From DASTFY01 sp963769115 (GTDB taxonomy: Bacteria > Actinomycetota > Acidimicrobiia > Acidimicrobiales > Ilumatobacteraceae): DNA of 64,000 nucleotides. The stretch is from the NCBI GenBank assembly GCA_963769115.1, contig CAVYKN010000009.1:124001-188000 (forward strand), given 5' to 3'. How positions within the stretch are numbered: the stretch's first letter is position 1; every line of letters starts with the position of its first letter. Positions 1 through 8,582 of this stretch are shown here, piece by piece. Under the pieces are notes generated by a model. It saw only the letters and a list, made by a program, of their open reading frames with translations, made no database searches and was not told where the DNA came from. A program made the translations under genes and the position numbers.

Positions 1-87
1 CAGTGGCCGGCCTACGACGAGTACGTCGAGAAGGCCAAGGCCGCCGGGCGGGAGGAGATCCCCGTGGTCGTCCTCGAACGGGCCTGA
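1..87 (+). CDS. C-terminal end of a deazaflavin (F420)-dependent nitroreductase-family protein (partial)
   Basis: The window opens inside a reading frame that ends at a TGA. The 28 visible residues finish with RE(E)IPVVVLERA. A tail of the form Y..Y...A.REIPVV.LE is typical of the small split-barrel nitroreductases (DUF385/Ddn-like) of actinobacteria, which use reduced F420 or only bind it. Nothing of the catalytic core is visible, so the family call rests on this tail alone. The gene converges on the response regulator, with 24 bases between the two stops. Confidence 0.5.
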   Translation, partial: QWPAYDEYVEKAKAAGREEIPVVVLERA

Positions 88-111
88 CCGCCGGCGGCCG
101 TCCGGGCCGGC

Positions 112-759
112 CTAGCTCCGGCCGCCCTCCAGGCCGAGGCCGGCTTGACGGGCCATCACGATCGCGTTCGAGCGGTCCGACGCGTGCACCTTGGTGAGCA
201 CGTTCGACACGTGGTTGCGGACCGTCTTGGGGTTGAGGACCAGGCGGCGGGCGATCGTCTGGTTGTCGAGGCCCTGGGCGATCAGCTCGAGGATGTCGAG
301 CTCGCGGTCGGTGAGCGACGGGAAGGCCTTGTTGCGGGTGGGACGACTTCGGGTCTGGGCCAGCTCGCTCACGGCCTGGGCCAGCTCCTGGTTGAGCACG
401 ACCTCGCCACCGGCGACCGCCCGCAGCGCCCACTCCATGCGCTCGGGCCCCGTGCCCTTCACGAGGTAGCCGCGAGCGCCGTCGCGCAGCGCGGTCAGCA
501 GCGTGTCGTGGTCCTCGGACATGGTGAGCAGGATCACCTTGACGTCGGGATGGCGCTCGACCAGCAGCCGGTTGACCTCCAGGCCCGAGCCGTCGGGGAG
601 GCGGACGTCGAGGAGCACGATGTCGGGCCGGGTCTCCTCCACGAGGGCCGAGACGTCCTCCACCCGTTCCGCCTCGCCGACGAGCTCGATGCCATCCATC
701 TCGGCCAGCGCGGCGGCGAGGCCGAGGCGGAACAGCGGATGATCGTCGACGATGAGCAC
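112..759 (-). CDS. NarL/FixJ-family response regulator with LuxR-type HTH
   Basis: This is a cytoplasmic transcription regulator of a two-component system. Residues 1-115 form a receiver domain with acidic pair D5/D6, phospho-acceptor D51 (in LLDVRLPDGSG), T79 and K101. Residues about 148-195 form a LuxR-type helix-turn-helix (LTDRELDILELIAQG, then NQTIARRL). The annotated start is a GTG that gives a very short N terminus. A CTG two codons upstream would give the usual RVLIVDDHP start, so the true start may be slightly earlier. The gene lies 24 bases downstream of the histidine kinase on the same strand, so the two are almost certainly a cognate pair in one transcript. The target genes cannot be read from the sequence. 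Confidence 0.9.
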   Translation of the reverse strand: MLIVDDHPLFRLGLAAALAEMDGIELVGEAERVEDVSALVEETRPDIVLLDVRLPDGSGLEVNRLLVERHPDVKVILLTMSEDHDTLLTALRDGARGYLVKGTGPERMEWALRAVAGGEVVLNQELAQAVSELAQTRSRPTRNKAFPSLTDRELDILELIAQGLDNQTIARRLVLNPKTVRNHVSNVLTKVHASDRSNAIVMARQAGLGLEGGRS

Positions 760-783
760 GCGCAGCGTGCTCGGGAGCCGTCG

Positions 784-2797
784 TCATGGCAACACCGCCG
801 GCAGGCGCACGTGCAGGTGGGTGCCGTGCGGTCGGTGCGGGCCGAGGGTCACGCTGCCGCCGAGCTCGGCCGCCCGCTCCCGCATGGCGGCGAGTCCGAC
901 GCCACTGCCGATGCCGCTGCCGCTGCGTCTGTCCAGGCCGACACCGTCGTCCACGACGTCGATCTCCACGACCTCACGGGCGTCGATGCGCAGCCAGCAG
1001 GTGGCGGCCTGGGCGTGCCGCACCACGTTGGTCAGCGCCTCGGTGACGATGCGGTAGACGGCCACCTCCACGGCGGCCGGGAGCGCCGGCTCCTGCCCGG
1101 GGAGCTCGACGTGGAGCTGGACGGCACCGTCGATCGATCGCGCGAACTCGGCCACCGCGCCCATGAGCCCGAGCTCGTCCAGCGCTGACGGGCGCAGGTC
1201 CCGCACGATCCGCTTGACCTCGCCGACGGTGGTGTCGACCTCGTCGGCCAGGTGCGACAGGAGATCCATCGTCGGGCGGCCGGCGTCCGTGCGTTCGAGC
1301 TGGCGGATGGCGGTGCGCAGGCCGAGGGAGATGCCGGTCAGGGCCGGGCCGAGCCCGTCGTGGAGGTCCCGCCGGAGCCGGCGCCGCTCCTCCTCGCGAG
1401 CGGACAGCACGGCCAGGGACGACCGGCGCAGGTCGGCGGCGAGGCGGACCCAGCTCACCGCCAGCGCCAGCGGCGCGGCGAGCTCCTCGAGCGTGGCCTC
1501 GTCACGCGGACGGAGCGACGGCGCGTCCGCCCAGCCCACGATCACGCGCCCCACCACCTCGTCGTGGTGACGGAGCAGCAGCTCGTGGCGGCGGCCGAGC
1601 CCCGCCTTCGGCGCGTCCTCGGCCTCGTAGTCCGCGGCCCGCTCCCAGCCGCCACGAGCGGCGACCTCGATGACCACGGAATCGAGGCGCATCTCCCGGC
1701 CGAGGCTGGCGGCGAGCGCGGGGAGCAGGTCGTCACCCGGCCCGACCGAGCTCACGTGGGCCATCACCTGGCGGACGAGCGACAGGGTGTCGTCGCGGGA
1801 GCCGTAGACCAGGCGGTCGACGAGCCCGCGGATGCGCTGGCGGGCCGGCTCGACCAGCAGCGCGATCGCCCCGGTGGCGGCGACGAGCAGCCACGTCGGG
1901 CCGCTGCCGCCGACCATGCGACCGAGCCCGGCGACGAGGCCGGTGTAGATGACGACGATGCCGGCGGCCAGCAGCACCCACTCCAGGAACTGGTGCGAGG
2001 CCCGCTCCAGCCCGCTCGGGGCGAGCCGCACGATCTCGATGAGGGCCCCGACCACCAGGAGCGGGACGGTGGCGATGAGCAGCATCGGGGCCACGACGTT
2101 CGGCGCTGTCAGCCAGCTCCGCAGGACCGTCGAACAGCGACGGGAGGACTCCCGAGCACCGCGACGACGCCGCCCGCCAGCAGCCAGGCCGGCAGCGGGT
2201 CGTCGCCGCCCCGGCGGCGCAGGCGCCAGCGCACGGCCAGCAGGACGACGGCCGTGACCGCCACCAGGGCGACGATGACGGCGCCGGCCCAGCCGTCCGG
2301 GTCGATGGCGGTGACGGCGATGCCGATCGCGGCCAGCGCCATCGCGCCGCGCACGCGGGCGTCCCGTCTGCCAGGCGCGGGGGAGGAGGGCCAGGAGGAC
2401 CAGCGTGGCCAGCGTCCCGCCGCCCACCAGCCACACCCAGGTCGACAGGTCGGCCAGCCACTCCCACCGCACCGCCTGCTCGCGACCGAGCTCGTAGCCC
2501 CGGTACTGGGTGGAGAGCGCGTCGAGCAGGGCGCAGGCGCCGACGACGAGGAACAGCCCTCCGAGCAGGCGCCGGTCCCGGCGGGCCGTGAGGATGGCGC
2601 CGGCCGGCAGGTAGGCGAAGCCGAGCACCAGGCCGGCCACCAGCCACCAGTTCTGGCCTTCGGGCTCGTCGCCGGCGTTGGCCACCCGCAGGGCCACCAC
2701 CGCGCGCGGCGACGACGAGGGCGACGCCGAGCGCCAGGCCGACCCGCGCCCGGGTGGCGCCGGTCAGACCGGCTGCCTGTTCGCCCGGTCGCGCCAC
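784..2797 (-). CDS. Membrane sensor histidine kinase (HisKA_3/NarX type), frame-broken
   Basis: This is the sensor partner of the response regulator just downstream. The N-terminal half is a run of hydrophobic segments (for example WWLVAGLVLGFAYLPAG). A GAF-like stretch follows, then the HisKA_3 motif REEERRRLRRDLHDGLGP with the phospho-accepting His. The HATPase domain shows EALTNVVRHA, DDGVGL and GVGLAAMRERA. The GTG start at 2797 is chosen because GGAGG lies five bases upstream (2803-2807) and the hydrophobic N terminus follows. The frame must change near 2700, 2370, 2145 and 2110. Each of the shifts I could phase looks like one surplus base, so the gene is probably intact in the cell. The stimulus is unknown. 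Confidence 0.82.
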
Positions 2798-2978
2798 TCG
2801 AGCCTCCGTTCTGTGCCCTCTGTGCCCCTCTGCGCCCCTCTGCCAGGAGCGCCGTTCGCCCAACCGTACGGCGGCGGGCGTCCCGCCGGCATGGTACCGG
2901 GGTCCTGAGCGCGGCTCGGGCGCTGATCGGGACCGCGGCCCGGTGTTTCCGGGACGGCCGGAGGGGCACGGTTCGGGG
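2798..2978. other. Divergent intergenic region with a short tandem repeat
   Basis: This is the 181-base gap between the divergently transcribed kinase and the membrane-protein gene. It contains the kinase ribosome binding site (2803-2807, minus strand) and an imperfect 10-base tandem repeat at 2811-2843, with units resembling CTGTGCCCCT. It must carry the promoters for both sides, but I see no convincing -35/-10 pair. Confidence 0.5.
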
Positions 2979-4590
2979 GTGACGAGCGTCCGCGTGCACG
3001 ACGGCCGACTGGCCGCGGCTCGGCCGCTGTTCGTGACCGGGTGGGTCGGGAGCGTTGGCGGCCACGCTCGCCGTGCTGGCGGCGACGGCCGGGTGGAGGG
3101 GGGCCGACGCCCCCAACTACGAGTTCAGGATCGAGCTGTTCCGGCGGGCCGGGTTCACCATCTGGAGCTCGGCCTGGTACGGCGGGCACCACACGCCTCG
3201 GCTACAGCCTGCTCCTGGCTCGCGCCGGTCGCCGCACGCTCGGACCCGTGCTCGTCGGGTCGGTGAGCGCCGTGGTCGCCGCCGTCTGCCTCGAGCGCCT
3301 GATCCGGCGCCTGCCCGATGTGCAGCCTCGGCGAGCGATCGTCGCGTCCGCGCTGTTCGCCGCCGGGACGGTCGTCAACCTGGCTGTCGGCCGGCTGGCG
3401 TTCGCGCTCGGGCTGGCGCTCGGTCTGGCGGCGCTGGCCGCCGGACGTCGCACCGCGGTGGCCGGCATGGTGGCCGCCGGCCTGTCCGTGGCGACCACGC
3501 TGGCCAGTCCTGTCGCCGGGTGCTTCCTGGCGCTGGCTTGGACGGCCATGGCGATCACCGACCGCCGTCCGCGGGATCCTGTGGTGGGCAGCCTGTGCCC
3601 TCGTGCCGGTGGGCGTGCTCGCGGTCCTGTTCCCCGAAGGCGGGCGCTTCCCGTTCGGCGTCGGTGCACTCGCGGTCACCCTCGCCGTGTGCGTCGCGGC
3701 GTGGGTGCTGCTGCCCCGCTCGTGGACCGCGGTGCGGATCGGCGCCGCGCTCTACGCGGCCGCCGCGCTCCTCACGTTCGCCGTGCCCAACGCGTTGGGG
3801 GCCAACATCACCCGGCTCGGCATGTTCGTCGCGCTCCCGCTCCTCGTCGCCGCGCCGCTGCGGCGTCCGCGGGGCGTCCCGCCGGTGGCGATGGTCGTGC
3901 TCGGCCTGCTGTTCGCCTGGTGGCAGTGGTCCCCGGCCATCGACGCCATGACCCGCAGCAGCCGCGACGCGTCGACCGAGGCGTCGTTCTACGCGCCGCT
4001 GCTCTCGTACCTGCGCCAGGCCGACCCGCCGGCGGAGCGCATCGAGATCCCGTTCACGAGGCGGCACTACGAGGCGGTGCACGTCGCTCCCGAGGTGCCG
4101 CTGGCCCGGGGCTGGCAGCGGCAGCTCGACATGAAGCTGAACCCGCTGTTCTACGAGCCCGGCGGGCTCGGCGCCGGCGAGTACCACCAGTGGCTGCACG
4201 ACACCGGTGTCGACTACGTGGCGCTGCCGGACGCCGAGCTCGACGCGTCGGCGGAGGCGGAGGTCGGCGCTGCTCCGCCGCGGCCAACCGGGACTCGAGC
4301 TGGTGTGGGAGGGCGACGACTGGACGGTGTGGCGCGTGGTCGGCAGCCCGGGTCTGGTGGACGGGCCGGCCGAGCTGGTCGAGCAGACATCGGACACGCT
4401 GACGCTCAGGGCATGGTCGGCCGGCACCGTTCTCGTCCGTGTGCGGCCGAGCCCGTGGTGGACGGTCGACGGGTCCGGCTGTGTGGCCGAGACCCCCGAC
4501 GAGGAGTGGGTGCGGGTGGAGGTCGAGCGTCCCGGTGCGCTCGTCCTGCACCAGGTGCTGGTGGGAGAGCGCGTCCGCTGCCCGACCTGA
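2979..4590 (+). CDS. Polytopic membrane protein of unknown function, frame-broken
   Basis: The gene starts at a GTG (VTSVRVHDGRLAAARPLF). It encodes about 535 residues with many hydrophobic helices up to near residue 330, then a soluble C-terminal domain of about 200 residues. A conserved-looking motif YGGHHT.GYSLL follows an N-terminal amphipathic segment (FRIELFRRAGFTIWSSAWY). The C-terminal part (DYVALPDAELD, then WEGDDWTVWRVVG) resembles the periplasmic tail of actinobacterial glycosyltransferase-like (GT-C) membrane proteins. No catalytic motif is certain. The frame changes near 3050, 3190, 3578 and 4270, each by one surplus base. The phosphodiesterase gene follows after 23 bases, so the two may be co-transcribed. 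Confidence 0.6.
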
Positions 4591-4613
4591 CGCCGGTGGG
4601 CGAGGATGGTGGG

Positions 4614-5687
4614 ATGCGAGCCGTCCTCCTCGTCCTCGACGCGCAGCCCCACCGCCACGTCGACCCGGCTGTCACGCCGGTGCTGTGCGAGCTGGCGGCC
4701 GCCGGCGGGTGGGCGGCTGACGGAGGCCGGGCGGTGCTGACGAGCGCGACCTATCCGAACCACGCCAGCTTCGTCACCGGGACGGATGCGACCGGACACG
4801 GGCTCTACGCCAACCACGTCGTGCGCGACGGCCGCGTCGCCCGGGCCTACGAGGTGGGTCCGGCGGGACCGACGGTGTTCAGCGCCTGCCGGGACGCCGG
4901 CCGCCGGGCCGTGGCCGTGTTCGGTGACCACCACCTCGTCCCGGTCATGGGGGCCGGCGACGCCGCCACGCACTGGCCGCCCGAGGGTCGGCTCCCGGAG
5001 GGCCTCCGCCTGGACGAGCTCGGGTACCTGCACGACTCGGGCACGATCGAGGTGTTGTGCGAGGCGGCCGCCGGTTCGTGGGACCTCCTGGTCGCGCAGC
5101 TCAACGGACCCGACACCGCGGCGCACCTCTACGGCCCGGACAGCGATACCGCGCTCGCGGTGTACGCCGAGACGGACGCGTGTCTGGGGAAGTTGCTCGA
5201 AGCGCTGCAGTCCCGGTGGGACGAGACCGTGCTCATGGTCGTCAGCGACCACGACCAAACGGCGGTGAGCGACGATGAGCCCATCGATCTGCAGGCCGTC
5301 GCGGCCGCCGCCGGCCTGGACGGCATCGTCGTCCTGGAGGGCGACGGCGCGGTGGTCGTCGGTGACGACCCGACCGGCGGCGTGTGGCTCGACGATGTTG
5401 CCGGTGTGGGTGACGCCTCGGAGCTGGCGCCGGGGTTGCGCTTCGTGTCGGCCGAGAAGGGGCGCTGGTTCGCTCCCGCCGGTACGACCGTGCCGCTGCG
5501 CGGCGTCCACGGCGGGTCGTCGACGCGGACCCAGGTGGCCGTCGTGGCCGGAGGTCACCCGGCCGTGTCGGCCATCGCCAGCTCGCTGGCTGACCGTCCG
5601 CCGGACGCCCACGACTGGGCGGTGACGATGGCCGACCTGCTCGAGATCGAGGTGGCGGGGGCCACCGGCCGCTCGCTCGTCGCTTGA
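4614..5687 (+). CDS. Alkaline-phosphatase-superfamily nucleotide pyrophosphatase/phosphodiesterase-like protein
   Basis: This 357-residue intact protein belongs to the type I phosphodiesterase/nucleotide pyrophosphatase branch of the alkaline phosphatase fold. Visible metal or active-site motifs are VLVLDA (D9), the nucleophile region TSATYPNHAS (T46 the likely nucleophile), a GP-D-TAAH segment, VVSDHD, and G-VHGG near the C terminus. Family members hydrolyse phosphodiester or pyrophosphate bonds using two metal ions. The substrate here is unknown. No signal peptide is seen, so it is predicted cytoplasmic. Its stop overlaps the TTG start of the MATE gene by four bases, so the two are translationally coupled. 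Confidence 0.75.
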   Translation: MRAVLLVLDAQPHRHVDPAVTPVLCELAAAGGWAADGGRAVLTSATYPNHASFVTGTDATGHGLYANHVVRDGRVARAYEVGPAGPTVFSACRDAGRRAVAVFGDHHLVPVMGAGDAATHWPPEGRLPEGLRLDELGYLHDSGTIEVLCEAAAGSWDLLVAQLNGPDTAAHLYGPDSDTALAVYAETDACLGKLLEALQSRWDETVLMVVSDHDQTAVSDDEPIDLQAVAAAAGLDGIVVLEGDGAVVVGDDPTGGVWLDDVAGVGDASELAPGLRFVSAEKGRWFAPAGTTVPLRGVHGGSSTRTQVAVVAGGHPAVSAIASSLADRPPDAHDWAVTMADLLEIEVAGATGRSLVA

Positions 5688-6994
5688 ACCGGCCCGACCT
5701 CTTCCGGAGCCCGCTCGACCGCCGGATCACCGCGCTCGCGCTCCCGGCCTTCGGCACCCTGGCCGCCGAGCCCCTCTACCTCATCGCCGACACCGCCATC
5801 GTCGGCCGACTCGGGACTGACCCGCTTGCCGGGCTCGCACTGGCGGCGTCCGTGCTGCTCTTCGTCACCGCGCTGTGCAGCTTCCTGGCCTACGGCACCA
5901 CCCCCCGCCTGGCGCGCGCCCGCGGGGCGGGGGACGAGGGCGGCGCGGCCAACGTCGGTGTGCAGGCGCTCTGGCTGGCCCTGCTGCTCGGGCTGCCGCT
6001 GGCGCTGGCGCTCGCCGTGCTGGCCCGGCCCCTCACGCTCCTGCTGGGAGGCGAGGGCGCCGCTCTGGACGCCGCTGTCACCTACCTGCGCATCAGCGCC
6101 CTCGGGGTGCCGTTCATACTCGTGGCGCTGGTGGGCGCGGGGGTGTTCCGCGGTGTGGCCGACCTGCGCACGCCGCTGGTCATCGTGGCCGTCGCTGCGC
6201 TGGCCAACCTTGCGGTCGAGCTCGTGGCCGTCTACGGCCTCGACCTCGGCATCGCCGGCTCGGCCTGGAGCACCGTTCTCGTGCAGGTCCTCGCCGCCGG
6301 CGCCTATCTGCTGTTCATGCGGCCCCACCTCCGGGCCGCGGGCTCGCATCGCCCCGACCGGGTCGAGCTGAGCCGGCTGCTCAGGGCCGGCGCGCACCTC
6401 GTCGTACGGGTGGTTTCGCTCATCGCGGCGTTCGCGATCGCCACTGCCGTGGCCGCCCGGGTCGACACGGCCACGGTGGCCGCGCACCAGGTTGTCAACA
6501 CCATGTTCACGTTGCTGGCGCTGTCCCTCGACGCCTTCGCCATCCCCGCGCAGACGCTGGTGGCGGAGGCGCTCGGCGCGGGCGACGAGGGCCTGGCCCG
6601 GCGGGTCGGGGAGCGGGTGCTCGTGCTGTCTGTGGTGGTGGGGATCGGCGTCAGCGCGGTCGTGGTGGGGACGGCACCGCTGCTGGCGCGGGTGTTCAGC
6701 GCCGACCCGGCCGTCGTCAGCCGGACCGTGGCCGGCCTGGTGGTGCTCGGGCTGATGCTCCTGCCCGGGGCCGTGGCCTTCGCGCTCGACGGGGTGCTCA
6801 TCGGCGCCGGCGACGTGCGGTTCCTGGGCCGAGCGATGGTGATCGCGCTGGTCGTCTACCTGCCGTTCGCCGCCCTGCCCCTGGCCTGGCCGGCCCTGGG
6901 CATCGTCGGCGTGTGGAGCGCGCTGGCGGTGTGGATGGTGGCCCGGGCCGTGCTCATGCACCGCCGCTTCCGGGGACCCGCCTGGCTGCAGTGA
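5684..6994 (+). CDS. MATE-family (DinF-like) multidrug/toxin exporter
   Basis: This 436-residue protein with about twelve membrane helices resembles DinF-branch MATE transporters, which export cationic or other small molecules in exchange for Na+ or H+. Recognisable parts are the N terminus ending ITALALPAFGTLAAEPLYLIADTAIVG and the repeat-half signature HQVVNTMFTLLALSLDAFAIPAQTLVAEALGAG. The TTG start overlaps the previous stop (TTGA), which decides the start. The reading frame is intact. The gene converges with the metallo-beta-lactamase-fold gene at a gap of 15 bases. Confidence 0.88.
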   Translation: MNRPDLFRSPLDRRITALALPAFGTLAAEPLYLIADTAIVGRLGTDPLAGLALAASVLLFVTALCSFLAYGTTPRLARARGAGDEGGAANVGVQALWLALLLGLPLALALAVLARPLTLLLGGEGAALDAAVTYLRISALGVPFILVALVGAGVFRGVADLRTPLVIVAVAALANLAVELVAVYGLDLGIAGSAWSTVLVQVLAAGAYLLFMRPHLRAAGSHRPDRVELSRLLRAGAHLVVRVVSLIAAFAIATAVAARVDTATVAAHQVVNTMFTLLALSLDAFAIPAQTLVAEALGAGDEGLARRVGERVLVLSVVVGIGVSAVVVGTAPLLARVFSADPAVVSRTVAGLVVLGLMLLPGAVAFALDGVLIGAGDVRFLGRAMVIALVVYLPFAALPLAWPALGIVGVWSALAVWMVARAVLMHRRFRGPAWLQ

Positions 6995-7009
6995 GCGGCC
7001 CGCGGAGGC

Positions 7010-7621
7010 TCACCAGCCCCGGTCGACCCACTCCTGAAGGTGCGGTCGTTCGGTGCCGATGGTCGTGTCGTCGCCGTGGCCGGGCAGGACGATGGTGTCG
7101 GCCGGCAGCGTGAACAGCTTCGTGTCGAGGGAGGAGATGATGGTGGCGAAGTCGCCGCCCTCGAACGTCGTGTTGCCGGGCCCACCCGGGAACAGCGTGT
7201 CGCCGCTGAAGAGGATCGGGCTGCCGGCCACCTTGAAGCAGATCGAGCCCTCCGTGTGGCCGGGGGTGTGGATGGCGTCGAGGCGGACGCGGCCCACCTC
7301 CACGACCTCCTTGTCGTCGAGGAAGACGTCGTAGCCCACGTCCTTCAGGCGGGGCGCGTCGAGGGCGGTGACCGCCACCTCGTAGCCCGCCTCCCGCATG
7401 GCCGGCACGGCCTGGATGTGGTCCCAGTGCCCGTGGGTCTCGAGCACGCGCCGCACGTTGAGCGACTGCGCCAGCTCGAGGAGCTTCTCGTGCTCGTTGG
7501 CGGCGTCGAGCAGCACCGCGTCGCCGGTCTCGCGGCAGCGCAGGACGAACACGTTGTTCTCGTAAGGGCCCACGACGAGCTTGTGGATCTCGATCTGCTC
7601 GTCCTCGTAGTGCAGCGTCAT
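7010..7621 (-). CDS. Metallo-beta-lactamase-fold hydrolase (glyoxalase II-like)
   Basis: This 203-residue intact protein has a complete dinuclear zinc site of the glyoxalase II/hydroxyacylglutathione hydrolase group. It shows THGHWDH (H63, H65, D67, H68), H122 in HTPGHTEGS, D141 in SGDTLF and H182 in LPGHGDD. Family members hydrolyse thioesters, lactones or related compounds. In an actinobacterium the thiol substrate is likely mycothiol-linked, but that is inference. It is monocistronic: a repeat-bearing gap lies upstream and the MATE gene converges on it. Confidence 0.85.
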   Translation of the reverse strand: MTLHYEDEQIEIHKLVVGPYENNVFVLRCRETGDAVLLDAANEHEKLLELAQSLNVRRVLETHGHWDHIQAVPAMREAGYEVAVTALDAPRLKDVGYDVFLDDKEVVEVGRVRLDAIHTPGHTEGSICFKVAGSPILFSGDTLFPGGPGNTTFEGGDFATIISSLDTKLFTLPADTIVLPGHGDDTTIGTERPHLQEWVDRGW

Positions 7622-7677
7622 GCCTTCCAGTCTGGCACCGGGTTCGCCGAGCGGGACGTCCTGCCGTCCGGAAGGCG

Positions 7678-7807
7678 GCGAAGTCCGAGGCGTTCGCGCC
7701 GTCGGCGGCGCGTTCGGCTCAGAGTTCCGCTGCGCGACGACGCCGTCTCGGCGAAGGTCTGAGGAGTTCGCGCTGTTGTCGGCGCGCTCGGCTCACAGTT
7801 GCGGCTC
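7678..7807. repeat. Two imperfect direct copies of a ~57-base element
   Basis: Copy 1 starts at 7678 (GCGAAGTCCGAGGCGTTCGC) and copy 2 at 7751 (GCGAAGGTCTGAGGAGTTCG). They can be aligned over about 57 bases with scattered substitutions and one indel, through GGCGCG(T/C)TCGGCTCA(G/C)AGTT. The copies are 73 bases apart. They fill the gap between the metallo-beta-lactamase-fold gene and vapC, downstream of vapC. No coding frame or strong hairpin accounts for them. Confidence 0.6.
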
Positions 7808-7811
7808 GGGC

Positions 7812-8216
7812 TCAGGTCGAGATGACCTCGAAGCCGAGTGAGAGGGCGACGGGGATCTGGCCGGGGTCGAAGGTCAGGAAGCGCACGGGCCGCGGGAGGC
7901 GGTCGGCGGCGGCGAGATGGAGGGCGTCGGACAGGCGCAGCGGCTGGGCCCGGGCGAGCTCGGCGGCCCGGTCGAGGCAGGCCGCGTCGACGGGCACGAC
8001 GGCCAGGCGGTCCCAGTCGAGTCGCACGGCGTCTTCGAGTTCGTCGCGCAGCTCGGGCTCGTCGGTCAGCCGATCGATGAGGACGAGAGCCTCGGTCAGG
8101 GCCAGCGCGCTGGCGCACCACTCGGGGTCGGCAGCCATCGCCTCGGAGGTGACCTCACGGGCGGGGATGGCCAGATGCCGGGCGACGAGCGCGCTCGTGT
8201 CCAGGGCGAGGGTCAA
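7812..8216 (-). CDS. vapC: VapC-type PIN-domain toxin (ribonuclease)
   Basis: This 134-residue PIN-domain protein is the likely toxin of a type II toxin-antitoxin pair that cleaves RNA with Mg2+. The acidic residues expected for the active site are present: D6 (ALDTSALV), E42 (ALTEALVLID), D97 (LSDALHLAAA) and D117 (TFDPGQ). The start is a TTG three bases after the antitoxin stop, consistent with translational coupling. The target RNA is unknown. Confidence 0.88.
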   Translation of the reverse strand: MTLALDTSALVARHLAIPAREVTSEAMAADPEWCASALALTEALVLIDRLTDEPELRDELEDAVRLDWDRLAVVPVDAACLDRAAELARAQPLRLSDALHLAAADRLPRPVRFLTFDPGQIPVALSLGFEVIST

Positions 8217-8219
8217 CGG

Positions 8220-8498
8220 TCAGCCCCGCTGTTCGCGTAAGAGCCGGTCGAGGCGGGCGCCTGACCAGACCGGGACAGGCGGACCCGGGGGCGGCCGGTC
8301 GTGGCGCCGGGGAGCGAGGACGAGGCCGCGGGCGAACAGGTCATCGAGCGTCAGCGGCGCCGGGCCGAGCGGCTCCAGCGGGCCGAGCTGGGCGGCCGGC
8401 CGGCCGGCGACGGTGATGACGGTCCGCTCGCCCCACTCGGCCCGCCGGACCGCTGCCGCCACGTTCGCCCGGAACTCCCGGATGCTGACCCTGTGCAC
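8220..8498 (-). CDS. Phd/YefM-like (VapB-type) antitoxin
   Basis: This 92-residue antitoxin lies directly upstream of the PIN toxin. The N-terminal half (VSIREFRANVAAAVRRAEWGERTVITVAGRPAAQL) is the Phd/YefM DNA-binding fold. The C-terminal half (arginine/proline-rich, ending SGARLDRLLREQRG) is the likely toxin-neutralising tail. I prefer the GTG at 8498, which gives the family-typical N terminus. An ATG at 8519 would add seven residues. The pair probably autoregulates from the TGTACA-bearing sequence just upstream (8521-8536). Confidence 0.8.
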   Translation of the reverse strand: MHRVSIREFRANVAAAVRRAEWGERTVITVAGRPAAQLGPLEPLGPAPLTLDDLFARGLVLAPRRHDRPPPGPPVPVWSGARLDRLLREQRG

Positions 8499-8520
8499 GA
8501 CTCCACGGTACCGGCTCATG

Positions 8521-8536
8521 TGTACACGTATGTACA
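8521..8536. promoter_or_regulatory. Paired TGTACA hexamers upstream of the antitoxin gene
   Basis: Two identical palindromic hexamers TGTACA (8521-8526 and 8531-8536) are separated by CGTA, immediately upstream of the antitoxin gene. Phd/VapB-family antitoxins commonly repress their own promoters through short palindromes in this position, so this is a candidate operator. That role is inference from position and symmetry. Confidence 0.35.
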
Positions 8537-8564
8537 TCCGGCGAATCGACGGCGATTCGCCGGA
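8537..8564. promoter_or_regulatory. Perfect 12-base inverted repeat upstream of the acyl-CoA dehydrogenase
   Basis: TCCGGCGAATCG (8537-8548) and its exact complement CGATTCGCCGGA (8553-8564) flank a four-base ACGG loop. The element ends 18 bases before the ATG of the acyl-CoA dehydrogenase. It sits in the only gap between divergent genes, so it is a candidate operator (TetR-like repressors often bind such sites near fatty-acid genes) or a 5' leader hairpin that would mask the start region. Confidence 0.5.
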
Positions 8565-8582
8565 CGAGCAAACTTGGACGAC

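Noticed and set aside
3555..5612. Long minus-strand open frame opposite the membrane protein and phosphodiesterase genes
   Set aside because: The translation is Arg/His/Val-rich without motifs, and the plus strand encodes a clear phosphodiesterase-family protein. Antisense frames of this kind are expected in high-GC DNA.
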